A DNA stretch of 64,000 bases from Variovorax sp. YR216 (GTDB lineage: Bacteria > Pseudomonadota > Gammaproteobacteria > Burkholderiales > Burkholderiaceae_C). Position 1 is the first letter of the stretch. Each line of letters starts with the position of its first letter. Below the pieces are notes generated by a model. The model saw only the letters and a program-made list of their open reading frames with translations, made no database searches and was not told the DNA's origin. A program made the position numbers and the translations under genes. This document shows positions 1-8,196 of the stretch, piece after piece. Location of the stretch: contig NZ_FNRO01000011.1 in assembly GCF_900107745.1 (NCBI RefSeq), forward strand, positions 124,001 through 188,000, written 5' to 3'.

Positions 1-1
1 G

Positions 2-328
2 CTCGCCATCATGCGCGACGGCGACATGATCGATCGCGCGCTCGGCGAATCGATGACCGAGCCGAAGCCCACGGTGTGGTTCGACCAGGGCGAGCCGCTT
101 GCGGGATCGAATGGTGTGTCGCTGGACCGCCGCACGCGCATGCTGTATGACGCGCGCCACCTCTACATCAACGGAGAGAGCTTTCGCGCATCGGGCCGCG
201 ATGCCAAACTGATGCGCCGGCTGGCGGATCAGCGCACGCTCGGTCCGCGCGATCTGGCAGGTGCAAGCGAAGATGCGCTGTCGCTCCTGAGTGACTGGTG
301 CGAAGCGGGGTGGCTGCATGCAGACTGA
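2..328 (+). CDS. ycfD: C-terminal part of a YcfD/RoxA-type cupin (JmjC-fold) ribosomal protein L16 arginine hydroxylase
   Basis: Only the last ~108 codons are inside the window; the reading frame is open to the left edge. The visible part has the features of the C-terminal winged-helix-like region of the YcfD family: the GESMTEPKPTVWFD stretch, the LDRRTRMLYDARHLYINGESFR segment (split here only by my reading), and the ending SLLSDWCEAGWLHAD. Known members are Fe(II)/2-oxoglutarate oxygenases that hydroxylate an arginine of ribosomal protein L16. The iron-binding His/Asp residues lie in the missing N-terminal cupin. The next gene starts inside its last codons, so the two are probably co-translated. 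Family assignment rests on the tail alone. Confidence 0.7.
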   Translation, partial: LAIMRDGDMIDRALGESMTEPKPTVWFDQGEPLAGSNGVSLDRRTRMLYDARHLYINGESFRASGRDAKLMRRLADQRTLGPRDLAGASEDALSLLSDWCEAGWLHAD

Positions 329-824
329 AGACGATCCGCGCATCCAATTGCCCGAAGGCTCGTTCGACGGGCGTCATGCCTTCGACGTGCACTTGCGCAG
401 CGCGTTCGCCGCGGCCGCCCAGCAGAACTGGCGCGAGTTCGTGTGGAGCGATCCGGATTTCAGCGATTGGCCGCTCGGCGAGCGCAGCGTCATCGATGCG
501 CTGCAGGCATGGGCCTCGGCGGGTCGCCAACTGGTCATGGTCGCGCAGCGCTTCGACGTGTTCGAGCGCGAGCACGCGCGGTTCGTGCACTGGCGCAGGA
601 TGTGGGGTCACATCATCGATTGCCGCGTCTGCAATGGGCCGGGCATGCCACAGGTTCCGAGCGCCATCTGGACGCCGTCATGGTTTCTTCACCGTATCGA
701 CATCGAACATGTGCGAGGTGTCTGCGGCGCCAGTCCCGAGAGCCGGCGTGCGGTGCGCGAGCGTATCGACGAATGCCTTCGCCATGCGAAACCGGGTTTT
801 CCGACTTCGACATTGGGCTTGTAA
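318..824 (+). CDS. conserved hypothetical protein coupled to the YcfD homologue
   Basis: About 168 residues, soluble, no signal peptide. The start is placed at the ATG at 318, which overlaps the upstream stop by 11 bases; a GTG at 291 in the same frame would add nine unconvincing residues. The middle (RFVHWRRMWGHIIDCR, then PSAIWTPSWFLHRID) resembles the short conserved cores of small uncharacterised proteins that follow ycfD homologues in betaproteobacteria, with a vague similarity to degenerate phospholipase-D-like folds. I do not recognise a function. The overlap suggests it belongs to the same transcript as the hydroxylase. Confidence 0.7.
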   Translation: MQTEDDPRIQLPEGSFDGRHAFDVHLRSAFAAAAQQNWREFVWSDPDFSDWPLGERSVIDALQAWASAGRQLVMVAQRFDVFEREHARFVHWRRMWGHIIDCRVCNGPGMPQVPSAIWTPSWFLHRIDIEHVRGVCGASPESRRAVRERIDECLRHAKPGFPTSTLGL

Positions 825-917
825 GCCAATGCCGCGAATCGCACCTTGAAACAGCCTCGCGCAAGGATGCGGGTCTAGAATTTTTTGACCGTGACCCTCA
901 TCCAAAGGAGCCGTGAA

Positions 918-1172
918 ATGAACAAGCACGTATTGCTCGCGTCGCTGGTCGCCGCTGCCGCGTTGACCGCATGCGGAAAGAAGGAAGAACCTGCACCGGC
1001 CGTCGTGGCGCCACCTGCTGCACCGGCGTCGGCGCCGGCCGCGCCTGCATCGCCTTCGTCGGACGCGACGACCACGACACCGTCGCCCAATGCGCAGTCC
1101 GCGCTCGATGCTGCGAATGCCGCGACCGAAGCCGCGAAGAAGGAAGCCGAGACGCCGCCGGCCAAGCCCTGA
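918..1172 (+). CDS. small Ala/Pro-rich lipoprotein
   Basis: 84 residues. An AAAGGAG ribosome site at 904-910 sets the ATG at 918. The N-terminus is a typical lipoprotein signal: MNKH, a hydrophobic run, then lipobox LTAC with the modified cysteine at residue 19, followed directly by GKKEEP. The mature part is low complexity, rich in Ala, Pro, Ser and Thr, with an AANAATEAAKKEAE helix near the end. Likely a periplasm-facing membrane-anchored lipoprotein; no enzymatic domain. A strong bidirectional hairpin follows 14 bases after the stop. Confidence 0.75.
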   Translation: MNKHVLLASLVAAAALTACGKKEEPAPAVVAPPAAPASAPAAPASPSSDATTTTPSPNAQSALDAANAATEAAKKEAETPPAKP

Positions 1173-1185
1173 GCGCGCTGCCCGG

Positions 1186-1221
1186 AAGAACAAAGGCCGC
1201 CCATGGGCGGCCTTTGTTCTT
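1186..1221. terminator. bidirectional intrinsic terminator
   Basis: A perfect 16-bp inverted repeat (arms 1186-1201 and 1206-1221, loop CATG) containing AAAGGCCGCC and its complement. The arms carry A-rich/T-rich outer ends (AAGAAC / GTTCTT), so it can work in both directions. It lies between the plus-strand lipoprotein gene and the minus-strand EF-hand gene, which converge here. Confidence 0.8.
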
Positions 1222-1230
1222 CCCGACCGA

Positions 1231-2160
1231 TCAGGTCGTGATGTCGATCGTGCCGCCTTGCGTGGGCGCCACCGATTCGCCGGCCACCTGCGCATAGGCG
1301 CGCTGCACCAGTTCCACCAGCCTCGCACTGCCCAGGGCGCCTTGCGCTGACACGTCCGTGGAGTTGACTTGGTCACTCAAGGCCTGGATGAAGGCGTTCG
1401 ACTCGGCGCTGCTGATCTCGGAGTCGCCATCGGTGTCGATCGCCTCGAACAGCGCTTGCACTGCGTCAGTCGACGCATTGCCCGCCATCCGCTCTTCCAG
1501 CGACACGACGCCGTCCTCGTTGGTGTCCAGCGGGTCATAGGTCGTGACGCCCGAGACGGCGCCACCACCACCGCCGCCGCCCGCGCCACCCGCCGGCGGT
1601 GTACCGCCCGGGGCCTGCGCGGTCTGCGCACCTGCCTCGGGGCGTCCGGCGTCGAATTCGCTTTGACTCAGGCTGCCGTCGCCATCGGTGTCGAGCTTGG
1701 CGAACAATTCATCGCTCTTGGTCGTGTCCGTGCTGCCGGAGGCGCTGTCCGCCTCGCCGTCTGGCGTCATCTTGGCCAGGAAGATCTGCATCTCGACCTT
1801 GCTGACCAGGCTGTCGCCGTCGGAGTCGATCTTGGAAAACAGATCGTCCGATCCGCCTGTGCCGCCACCGTCGGGCGGGGGCGGCATCATCCCTTGCATG
1901 CCTTTGGCCAACTCGTCGCTGGACAGGGTGCCGTTGCCGTCGCTGTCCATCTTGGTCAACAGTTCGGCGGTGCTGCTACTGTTGGTGAAGCCAGTCTTCT
2001 CGGCCACGGCGTCGAGCACGCCCTGGAGTTCGGTTTGATCGACGCCGCCGCTGCCGTCTGCATCGGCCTTGGCGAACATCTTGGCCTGCATCAGACTGCG
2101 CATGGCGCTCATATCGGACCAAGCGCTGCTGGTGCCGCCGATCCCGCTGATGGAACTCAT
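1231..2160 (-). CDS. EF-hand calcium-binding protein with six loops
   Basis: 309 residues. Six DxDxDG-type calcium loops are visible at about residues 33-44, 72-83, 112-123, 157-168, 212-223 and 242-253 (for example DADGSGGVDQTE, DSDGNGTLSSDE, DTDGDGSLSQSE). The fifth (DTNEDGVVSLEE) is slightly off consensus. A Gly/Pro-rich linker with seven consecutive glycines separates loops 4 and 5. There is no Sec signal or membrane segment; the N-terminus is Ser/Gly rich. An AGGAGG site precedes the ATG at 2160. Proteins of this type in Xanthomonadales and Comamonadaceae are described as EF-hand proteins of unknown role, possibly calcium buffers or secreted proteins; export is not shown by the sequence. 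It is divergent from a two-component system. Confidence 0.85.
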   Translation of the reverse strand: MSSISGIGGTSSAWSDMSAMRSLMQAKMFAKADADGSGGVDQTELQGVLDAVAEKTGFTNSSSTAELLTKMDSDGNGTLSSDELAKGMQGMMPPPPDGGGTGGSDDLFSKIDSDGDSLVSKVEMQIFLAKMTPDGEADSASGSTDTTKSDELFAKLDTDGDGSLSQSEFDAGRPEAGAQTAQAPGGTPPAGGAGGGGGGGAVSGVTTYDPLDTNEDGVVSLEERMAGNASTDAVQALFEAIDTDGDSEISSAESNAFIQALSDQVNSTDVSAQGALGSARLVELVQRAYAQVAGESVAPTQGGTIDITT

Positions 2161-2376
2161 GGTGAGGATCCTCCTAGTTCATGGTTGAGTGAAACGTCGT
2201 GCCCACCGGGCAGTGGGCAGCGACGCCCGTGATTCTTGAGAGGCCTCGTAAGCAGCGTTTGTCGGCTTTGTACCAGGGCCGATACGAAAGGCGTTTTCAG
2301 TGCGGGAACAAGGGGCGATTTACCCGCTTGATCGGGCTTTGAAGCCGAACCGGTGCTGACTAGACTCTTTGACGCC

Positions 2377-3129
2377 ATGAGTCCATCGAGCAGCCGGCAG
2401 CCGCAAATCCTGATCGTCGACGACGACGAAGGCATCACCACGCTGCTGCACGACTACCTGGCCCGCTTCGGCTTCAAAGCCCATGTGGCCAACCACGACA
2501 CGGCCATGCGCGCGCAACTGGCCGCGCACCCCATCGACCTGATCGTGCTCGACCTGATGCTGCCCGGCACCGATGGCCTGGCGCTGGCCCGCGAGGTGCG
2601 CCAGAGCGCGCACATCCCGATCATCATGCTCACCGCGCGCTCCCATCCGTATGACCGCGTGCTCGGCCTCGAGTCCGGTGCCGACGACTACATGAGCAAG
2701 CCTTTCGAGCCGCGCGAGCTGGTTGCCCGAATCCAGACGGTGCTGCGCCGTGCCGGTGGCGCGCGGCACGCGGCTGATCCGGAGATCCGCGGCAACGTCG
2801 TGCTCTTTGACGGCTGGGCGCTGCACCGCGACGACCGATGCCTGGTTTCTCCTGCCGGCCTGATGGTGGCCTTGTCCAACGCCGAGTTCCGTCTGCTCTT
2901 CACCTTTCTACAGATGCCGCGGCGCTTGTTCAGCCGCGACCAGCTCATGGAGCAGGCACGTGGGCGCAGCATGGAATCCTTCGACCGCAGCATCGACCTG
3001 TTGGTGTCCCGGCTGCGCCAGAAGCTTGCCGATGATCCACGCGAGCCGAAGATGATCAAGACGATCCGCGGGGCCGGCTACCTGTTCAACGTCCGCTCGG
3101 TACAGGGCCAGGTCGCCTGGCAGATTTGA
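2377..3129 (+). CDS. OmpR-family response regulator
   Basis: 250 residues from the ATG at 2377; a GTG at 2353 would add eight residues before the usual receiver start. The receiver domain (about 10-130) has the acidic pair in ILIVDDDE, the phosphoacceptor Asp59 in VLDLMLPG, the LTA switch Thr and the KPF lysine. The C-terminal winged helix (about 145-245) carries LSNAEFRLLFTFLQ, the recognition region around SIDLLVSRLRQKL and the terminal IRGAGYLF wing. It overlaps the following kinase gene by TGATG, so they form a cognate pair. It diverges from the EF-hand gene, a plausible target. Confidence 0.95.
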   Translation: MSPSSSRQPQILIVDDDEGITTLLHDYLARFGFKAHVANHDTAMRAQLAAHPIDLIVLDLMLPGTDGLALAREVRQSAHIPIIMLTARSHPYDRVLGLESGADDYMSKPFEPRELVARIQTVLRRAGGARHAADPEIRGNVVLFDGWALHRDDRCLVSPAGLMVALSNAEFRLLFTFLQMPRRLFSRDQLMEQARGRSMESFDRSIDLLVSRLRQKLADDPREPKMIKTIRGAGYLFNVRSVQGQVAWQI

Positions 3130-4172
3130 TGCCACGCCCCTGGACCCGCTTCTTGCCCAGCACATTGCTCGGTCGCCTCGCGCTTCTGCTGTTCGTCGCC
3201 GTGCTGGTCAGCCACGTCCTGGCCCTGACGCTCATGTTCGAGCTGCGCCCGGAGCCACCGCCCGGCCACCGGATGCATGAACCTCATCCGCACGGCCCGC
3301 AGCCTTTCCCCGGGTTCTTCATGGACGTCGGCGTCCGTCTGGGCGCACTGATGCTGGCGGCCTGGATCGGCGCGCGCTGGCTTTCGCAGCCGATCAAGCA
3401 ACTGGCCGCCGCTGCGCGCGAGATCGGCCTGGACATCCACCGCCCGCCGATGGTCGAAAACGGCACGGTCGAATGCCGCGCGGCCACCCGCGTCTTCAAC
3501 CAGATGCAGGCCCAGATCCGTCGCCAGCTCGATGAGCGCGATCGCTTCGTGGCGGCGGTGTCGCACGACCTGCGCACACCTCTGACGCGCCTGGCCCTGC
3601 GCGCCGAAGGCCTGGCCGACACAGTGCAGCGGCAACAGTTCAGGCAAGACATCGTCGAGATGAACGACATGATCACCGCGACGCTGGACTACCTGCGCGG
3701 CGCCGCCGCCCCTGAGCCCTTCGCGCCGCTGGACGTCGCGTCGCTGCTGAACAGCCTGGCCGACGACCGGCAGGGCTGCGGGCAGGACGTGCGCCTGACG
3801 GCGGATTCGGCTCGGCCGATCGAGGCGCAGACTTCGTCGCTCCGACGCTGCGTCGACAACCTGGTCGAGAACGCCGTGCGCTACGGCGGCCAGGCTCGCA
3901 TCCGGCTGAGCGACCACCCCGATCGCCTGTGCATCGAAGTGCGCGACGAGGGTCCCGGCATTCCCGCGGTTGAACTCGAACGCGTGCTGGAGCCCTTCTA
4001 CCGGCTGGAAGGCTCGCGCAACCGCAGCCACGGCGGCGTGGGCCTGGGCTTGTCGATTGCACAGGACATCGCGCGCCGGCATCGCGGCACCCTCGAGCTG
4101 CGCAACGGCGAGCAGGCCGGTCTGGTCGTCACGCTGACCCTGCCGCGCCTCGTCGCCACCTCGGCTCTTTAG
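3129..4172 (+). CDS. membrane sensor histidine kinase
   Basis: 347 residues; the ATG at 3129 overlaps the stop of the response regulator. Transmembrane helix 1 is at about 12-37 and helix 2 at about 65-83, with a short Pro/His-rich periplasmic loop between (HRMHEPHPHGP region). Then come a HAMP linker, the H box VSHDLRTPLTR with phospho-His146, the N box LVENAVRYGG, the G1 box DEGPGIP and the G2 box GGVGLGLSIA. The kinase is complete. The sensory loop is too short for a folded domain, and its cluster of histidines could bind metal; that is inference. Pairs with the preceding OmpR-type regulator. Confidence 0.95.
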   Translation: MPRPWTRFLPSTLLGRLALLLFVAVLVSHVLALTLMFELRPEPPPGHRMHEPHPHGPQPFPGFFMDVGVRLGALMLAAWIGARWLSQPIKQLAAAAREIGLDIHRPPMVENGTVECRAATRVFNQMQAQIRRQLDERDRFVAAVSHDLRTPLTRLALRAEGLADTVQRQQFRQDIVEMNDMITATLDYLRGAAAPEPFAPLDVASLLNSLADDRQGCGQDVRLTADSARPIEAQTSSLRRCVDNLVENAVRYGGQARIRLSDHPDRLCIEVRDEGPGIPAVELERVLEPFYRLEGSRNRSHGGVGLGLSIAQDIARRHRGTLELRNGEQAGLVVTLTLPRLVATSAL

Positions 4173-4244
4173 TGCACCACGAGGCGGTGCCGGGGCAGCC
4201 GGCGTGCGCTGGCGACCGAACGGGGTGCGATTACGTCCGCGGAA

Positions 4245-5021
4245 CTAGACGTCGAGCCAGGGTGATCCGTCCGCCGCGGTGGCGGTGAGCATTTCGTCCT
4301 CGCGCGCGCCGAGTGCCTCGGCCATGATGCGGCGAACGATCTCCGGCCTGTTGTTCTGCTCGCTCAGATGCGCGGCGAGCACATGGCGAAGTCCTCCGTG
4401 CGTGACGGTGCGCGCGATTTCCGCGGCTGCGGTGTTCGACAGATGGCCATAGTTGCCGCCGACTCGCTGCTTGAGAAAGGGTGGATACCGGGAGCTTGCG
4501 AGCATGTCGCTGTCGTGGTTGAACTCGAGCAGCAGTGCATCGAGGCGCATGAGCCGGCCCAGCACATGCGGCGTCGCGTGTCCCAGATCGGTCAGGACGC
4601 CGAGGCTGCGCGCACCATCGGTGCAACGCAATTGAAGCGGCTCGCGCGCATCGTGGGGCACGGTGAAGGGCTGGACGAGCATGTCGCCGACCACGATGTC
4701 CACGCCATCGTGCGCGAGCTGGAGTCGCCCTTCGAAATCGCGGCCACCGGTGGCGAGCCAGGTTCCTTCGCTCATCCACACGGGAATGCGTTCACGGCGC
4801 GACAGCGTGTGCGCGCAGCCGATGTGATCGGCGTGCTCGTGCGTGATGAAGACGGCGTCGATATCGGCCGGTGAAAGACCGGCTCGTGCAAGCCGGACTT
4901 CGAGATGACGCAGCGTGAAGCCGCAGTCGATCAGAAGCCGCGAGGTCCTGCCGCCGCTGGTCGCCTCGACCAGCGTGGCGTTGCCCGTGCTGCCGCTGCC
5001 CAGGCTGCGAAAGCGCAGCAT
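4245..5021 (-). CDS. MBL-fold metallo-hydrolase (YycJ/WalJ-like)
   Basis: 258 residues. Opens with FRSLGSGSTGNATLVEA, the signature start of YycJ-type metallo-beta-lactamase-fold proteins, followed by the metal-binding HEHADH at residues 61-66 and later His/Asp ligands (VPHDAREPLQ, LTDLGHATPHV, LEFNHD, YGHLSN, LAAHLSEQNN). Members are soluble phosphodiesterase or exonuclease-like enzymes; the substrate here is unknown. It is the last gene of the minus-strand dapA-bamC run, separated from bamC by a REP-like element. Confidence 0.9.
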   Translation of the reverse strand: MLRFRSLGSGSTGNATLVEATSGGRTSRLLIDCGFTLRHLEVRLARAGLSPADIDAVFITHEHADHIGCAHTLSRRERIPVWMSEGTWLATGGRDFEGRLQLAHDGVDIVVGDMLVQPFTVPHDAREPLQLRCTDGARSLGVLTDLGHATPHVLGRLMRLDALLLEFNHDSDMLASSRYPPFLKQRVGGNYGHLSNTAAAEIARTVTHGGLRHVLAAHLSEQNNRPEIVRRIMAEALGAREDEMLTATAADGSPWLDV

Positions 5022-5083
5022 GGCTGTCTAGGCCGCCGGGCCGTGAAGCGATCCGGCCAGCGAAGCGGGGCCCGTTCGTGGAA

Positions 5084-5167
5084 TCCCGCGGAACCGGCTT
5101 TGCCGGGCCGCTGGGATTGCCCCCGGTGAGGGGGTGGAGAGCGACACGACGTGCGCGAGCCTGGGGG
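5084..5167 (+). repeat. REP-like two-hairpin element, copy 1
   Basis: Outer stem TCCC (5084-5087) with GGGA (5113-5116); inner hairpin CCGGC-TTT-GCCGG; second hairpin CCCCC (5120-5124) with GGGGG (5130-5134); then GCGACACGACGTGCGCGAG and a terminal CTGGGGG (5161-5167). The CTGGGGG end is 6 bases from the stop codon of bamC. Four further copies occur in this window. Confidence 0.85.
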
Positions 5168-5173
5168 AGAGTG

Positions 5174-6262
5174 TCACTTCAGATCGTCGGCGATGACCTG
5201 GACGATGCGCTTGGCGTTGGCCGAGCTGTCAGGCGCACCTGAACCGTCGAGCACCGACACCGTGCTCGAATTGCCCGAGCCCTTGACCAGGATCCGGAAT
5301 TTGAGCGGCGCCTCGGTCTTGCCCGAGCCGAAAGTGAACAGCTTGCCGAAGATGCCCGGCTCGCTCTTGTTCGGATTCGGCGGAACGTAGCGCACGAAGT
5401 AGGTGCCGGCCGTGCGGTCGCGATCCTCCACGGTGAAGCCGGTGCGATCCAGCGCAAGGCCGACGCGGCGCCACGCGCGCTCGAAGCCTTCGCTGATCTG
5501 GACCACGGGCTGGCCGTTGACATCGGCGATCTTGGATGTCTGGATGGGGGCGCCGGCCGCGACGATGGCCTTGGACTGCTCTTGCGAAACGCCGAGCTTG
5601 ACCATGAGGCGACGAAGGAACTCGGCCTCGAGCTCGGGGTCGCTCGGTCGGGGCTGCCACATGGTGGCGTCCTGGCGGGCGGTGCTGTAGACCTCCTGCA
5701 TCCCGCGGTGGCTGACGAAGATTTCGGTGCCGTTGGAGGTGCGCTCCATGCGCGTGCGGAAGCGGTCGAGTTCGCCGGTCGAATAGAGCGAGTCCATGAA
5801 CTTGCCCAGCGTGCTGCGGATGACGTCCTGCGGCAGCTTGGCGCGGTTCTCGGCCCAGTCGGTTTCCATGATGCCGAGGTTGCGTTGCTCGGTGGTGATC
5901 AGGAAGCCGCTCTCCTGCCAGAAGTCCTTGACCGGATCCCAGAGTTGCTCGGGGGTGCGGTTGATGACCAGCCAGCGCTGCGAGCCTGCGCGCTCCATGC
6001 GAACGTCCCCGACGGAAGAGACGGCCGTCGGCATGCCCGGTGCGTTGGAGAGGCCGGCCTGATAGGTGTTGGCCGAAACCGCGCCGCCGGGAATGGCGTA
6101 GCGGTTGTCGCGCGAGAGCTGCGACAGGTCCGGCGGCACCTCGAGCGTGGGTGCCTTGCCCGCGCTCTTGTAGTCGATCTTGTCGCTTTCAAAGGTCGAG
6201 CATGCAGCAAGACTGGCGACCACGGCCAGCAGCGCGAATCGCGAAATGGTGTTCAACGTCAT
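5174..6262 (-). CDS. bamC: outer membrane assembly lipoprotein BamC
   Basis: 362 residues. Lipoprotein signal with lipobox LAAC and Cys21, followed by STFESDKIDYKSAGKAPTLEVPPDL, the extended N-terminal stretch that binds BamD in E. coli BamC. Two helix-grip domains follow: one around ERAGSQRWLVINRTPEQLWDPVKDFWQESGF and a second around GFERAWRRVGLALDRTGFTVEDRDR. Part of the BAM complex that inserts beta-barrel proteins into the outer membrane. It sits directly downstream of dapA, as in E. coli (where the gene was called dapX/nlpB). Length is normal. Confidence 0.93.
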   Translation of the reverse strand: MTLNTISRFALLAVVASLAACSTFESDKIDYKSAGKAPTLEVPPDLSQLSRDNRYAIPGGAVSANTYQAGLSNAPGMPTAVSSVGDVRMERAGSQRWLVINRTPEQLWDPVKDFWQESGFLITTEQRNLGIMETDWAENRAKLPQDVIRSTLGKFMDSLYSTGELDRFRTRMERTSNGTEIFVSHRGMQEVYSTARQDATMWQPRPSDPELEAEFLRRLMVKLGVSQEQSKAIVAAGAPIQTSKIADVNGQPVVQISEGFERAWRRVGLALDRTGFTVEDRDRTAGTYFVRYVPPNPNKSEPGIFGKLFTFGSGKTEAPLKFRILVKGSGNSSTVSVLDGSGAPDSSANAKRIVQVIADDLK

Positions 6263-6372
6263 CTTCTTTCTGGGAATGTCTAGCTCAACGGATGGGCTGC
6301 ATCGCCCGCAGTTTCAGAGCGCAGCCGGAGCAAAAGGTTGCCCGCATTCGCGAACTGCGCGGTAAAGATGGA

Positions 6373-7263
6373 TCAACCCTTGAGGAGCCCGGTCGCTCGC
6401 AGCGCGGCCTCGACGACCGGACGGCTGGCTTCGCCAAGCTCGGTGAGGGGCAGGCGCAACGCGCCGCCGCACAGCCCGAGCCGTGCCATGGCCCACTTGA
6501 CAGGGATGGGATTGGGTTCCACGAAAAGGTTGCGATGCAGCGGCATGAGCTCGAACTGGATCTGCATGGCACGCTTCACGTCGCCGGCAATGGCCGCCAC
6601 GCACAGCTCGTGCATCTTGCGCGGCGCCACGTTGGCGGTGACGCTGATGTTGCCCTGGCCGCCACACAGCATGAGCGCAACGGCCGTCGGGTCATCGCCC
6701 GAATAGATGGCGAAGTTCTTCGGGACTTCGCGGATGAGCCATTGGGCCCGTTCGATGTTGCCCGTGGCTTCCTTGATGCCGATGATGCCAGGCACCTTCG
6801 CGAGGCGAAGCACCGTGTCGTGCGCCATATCGGCGACCGTGCGGCCGGGCACGTTGTAGAGCACGATGGGCAGGTCGCCAACGGCCTCGGCGATCGCCTT
6901 GAAGTGCTGGTACTGGCCTTCCTGCGTCGGCTTGTTGTAGTAGGGCACCACCTGAAGCTGGCAATCGGCGCCGACGCTCTTGGCGAACTTGGCGAGCTCG
7001 ATGGCTTCCTTGGTGGAGTTGGCGCCGCAGCCGGCCATGACGGGGACGCGGCCCTTTGCCTGTTCGACCGAGACCCGGATGATCTCGCAATGCTCTTCGA
7101 CGTCGACCGTCGGCGACTCGCCGGTGGTGCCGACCACGCCGAGGCAATCCGTGCCTTCGTCGATGTGCCAGTCGATCAGCCGGCGCAGGGCGGGGTAGTC
7201 GACGCTGCCGTCGTCATGCATCGGCGTGACGAGGGCGACGATGCTGCCTGTGAGTTGCTCCAA
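6373..7263 (-). CDS. dapA: 4-hydroxy-tetrahydrodipicolinate synthase
   Basis: 296 residues from a TTG start at 7263, chosen because homologues begin at EQLTGSIVALVTPM; an upstream ATG at 7299 would add twelve non-conserved residues. TIM-barrel aldolase that condenses pyruvate with aspartate semialdehyde in diaminopimelate/lysine synthesis. Visible are GTTGES (45-50), Tyr136 in LYNVPGRT and the Schiff-base Lys164 in GIIGIKEATGN, which together define the DapA active site. The last residues GLLKG match the usual short C-terminus. Co-oriented with bamC. Confidence 0.94.
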   Translation of the reverse strand: MEQLTGSIVALVTPMHDDGSVDYPALRRLIDWHIDEGTDCLGVVGTTGESPTVDVEEHCEIIRVSVEQAKGRVPVMAGCGANSTKEAIELAKFAKSVGADCQLQVVPYYNKPTQEGQYQHFKAIAEAVGDLPIVLYNVPGRTVADMAHDTVLRLAKVPGIIGIKEATGNIERAQWLIREVPKNFAIYSGDDPTAVALMLCGGQGNISVTANVAPRKMHELCVAAIAGDVKRAMQIQFELMPLHRNLFVEPNPIPVKWAMARLGLCGGALRLPLTELGEASRPVVEAALRATGLLKG

Positions 7264-7344
7264 GGGGAATCTCTTTGTCGGTGGACGAAAAGCGAACATT
7301 CTACTGATCCGCCGTTGCTTGCGGCTCAGGGCCGCCCCGGGGCC

Positions 7345-7899
7345 TCAGCGGGCGCCGAGCGGGTGGCGGGGTGGCAAGCCGCCCGGCTGTGCCCCCGGTC
7401 GCCAGGCGGCAATCCGCTGGACGAAGCGGTCCGGCTCGGCCAGGAAGCCGTTTTCGTAGGCGACCACTCGCAGGCCGGCGCAGGCTGTCAGCAATTCACC
7501 CGGCTGCAGGAGGAAATCGGCCCGGGAGGGTTTTCCGATCGTTTCGTTGCCCGCCGCGAAGGTTTCATAAAGCAACACGCCGCCCGGTGCCACGGCCGCC
7601 ACGATGTCTGTGAGCCGGGGCCGCCAGAGGTAGTTCGTGACGATCACCCCGCCGAACTGCTGGTCTGGAAATGGCCAGGGACCGTTTTCGATGTCCGCCA
7701 GAAGCGTCTGTCCATACGGCGCGGCGGCATCCAGCGCCTCCTGCGACCGGTCGACACCGGTGGCCGCATGGCCCCGTTGGGCCGCGAAACGCATGTGCCG
7801 TCCGGAGCCGCAGGCGACGTCCAGGACCGTTGCGCCCGGCGCCAGGAGATGCCACCAGCGCTCGATCCAGGGCGAGGGCGCGAGGGAAGCGTGGTTCAA
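7345..7899 (-). CDS. class I SAM-dependent methyltransferase
   Basis: 184 residues. Rossmann methyltransferase with motif I VLDVACGSGRHM (25-36), an acidic ribose-binding GVDRS after strand 2, and motif IV-like VIVTNYLWRPRL (TNYLWR). Compact, with no extra domain. Substrate cannot be told. The ATG overlaps the stop of the small upstream membrane protein (ATGA), so translation is coupled. It lies just upstream of dapA but with its own 80-base gap. Confidence 0.85.
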   Translation of the reverse strand: MNHASLAPSPWIERWWHLLAPGATVLDVACGSGRHMRFAAQRGHAATGVDRSQEALDAAAPYGQTLLADIENGPWPFPDQQFGGVIVTNYLWRPRLTDIVAAVAPGGVLLYETFAAGNETIGKPSRADFLLQPGELLTACAGLRVVAYENGFLAEPDRFVQRIAAWRPGAQPGGLPPRHPLGAR

Positions 7900-8042
7900 A
7901 AGCAGGCCCAGAGCTGGTCGATCATCGTCACGAGGAAGGCCGGTTGCGTGTAAAGCGCGAACACCCCCGCGAGTACGACGGCTGTTGCACCCAGGCAGCC
8001 GGCCCGGATGACACGAAGAAGGACTGGCCTCGACAGCGACAT
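7896..8042 (-). CDS. small single-pass membrane protein
   Basis: 48 residues from the ATG at 8042 (MSLSRPVLLRV); a longer frame to 8081 is possible but reads back towards a repeat. One hydrophobic segment (AGCLGATAVVLAGVFALY) followed by TQPAFLVTMIDQLWACF, which could form a second weak membrane helix. Its stop overlaps the start of the methyltransferase gene, which supports it being a real coupled gene. Function unknown. Confidence 0.6.
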   Translation of the reverse strand: MSLSRPVLLRVIRAGCLGATAVVLAGVFALYTQPAFLVTMIDQLWACF

Positions 8043-8101
8043 CTCAGAACGCTCCCGAGTTGAGTTCCTCCCACGAGCCACGACGCAGCCGAGGCCAGGA
8101 A

Positions 8102-8186
8102 CCCCGCGGAACCGGCTTTGCCGGGCCGCCGGGGTTGCCCCCGGAGAGGGGGTGTCCGAGCCACACGAAGTGGGCGAGGCTGGGGG
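8102..8186 (+). repeat. REP-like two-hairpin element, copy 2
   Basis: Outer stem CCCC (8102-8105) with GGGG (8131-8134), inner CCGGC-TTT-GCCGG hairpin, then CCCCC/GGGGG hairpin and terminal CTGGGGG (8180-8186). The CTGGGGG end is 10 bases from the stop of the MFS gene. Confidence 0.85.
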
Positions 8187-8196
8187 TGAGTTCCAT

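Noticed and set aside
6040..7953. 637-codon open frame on the plus strand
   Set aside because: It runs antisense to dapA, methyltransferase and part of bamC, and its protein is a high-Arg/Gly composition with no recognisable motif; the real genes on the minus strand explain the region.
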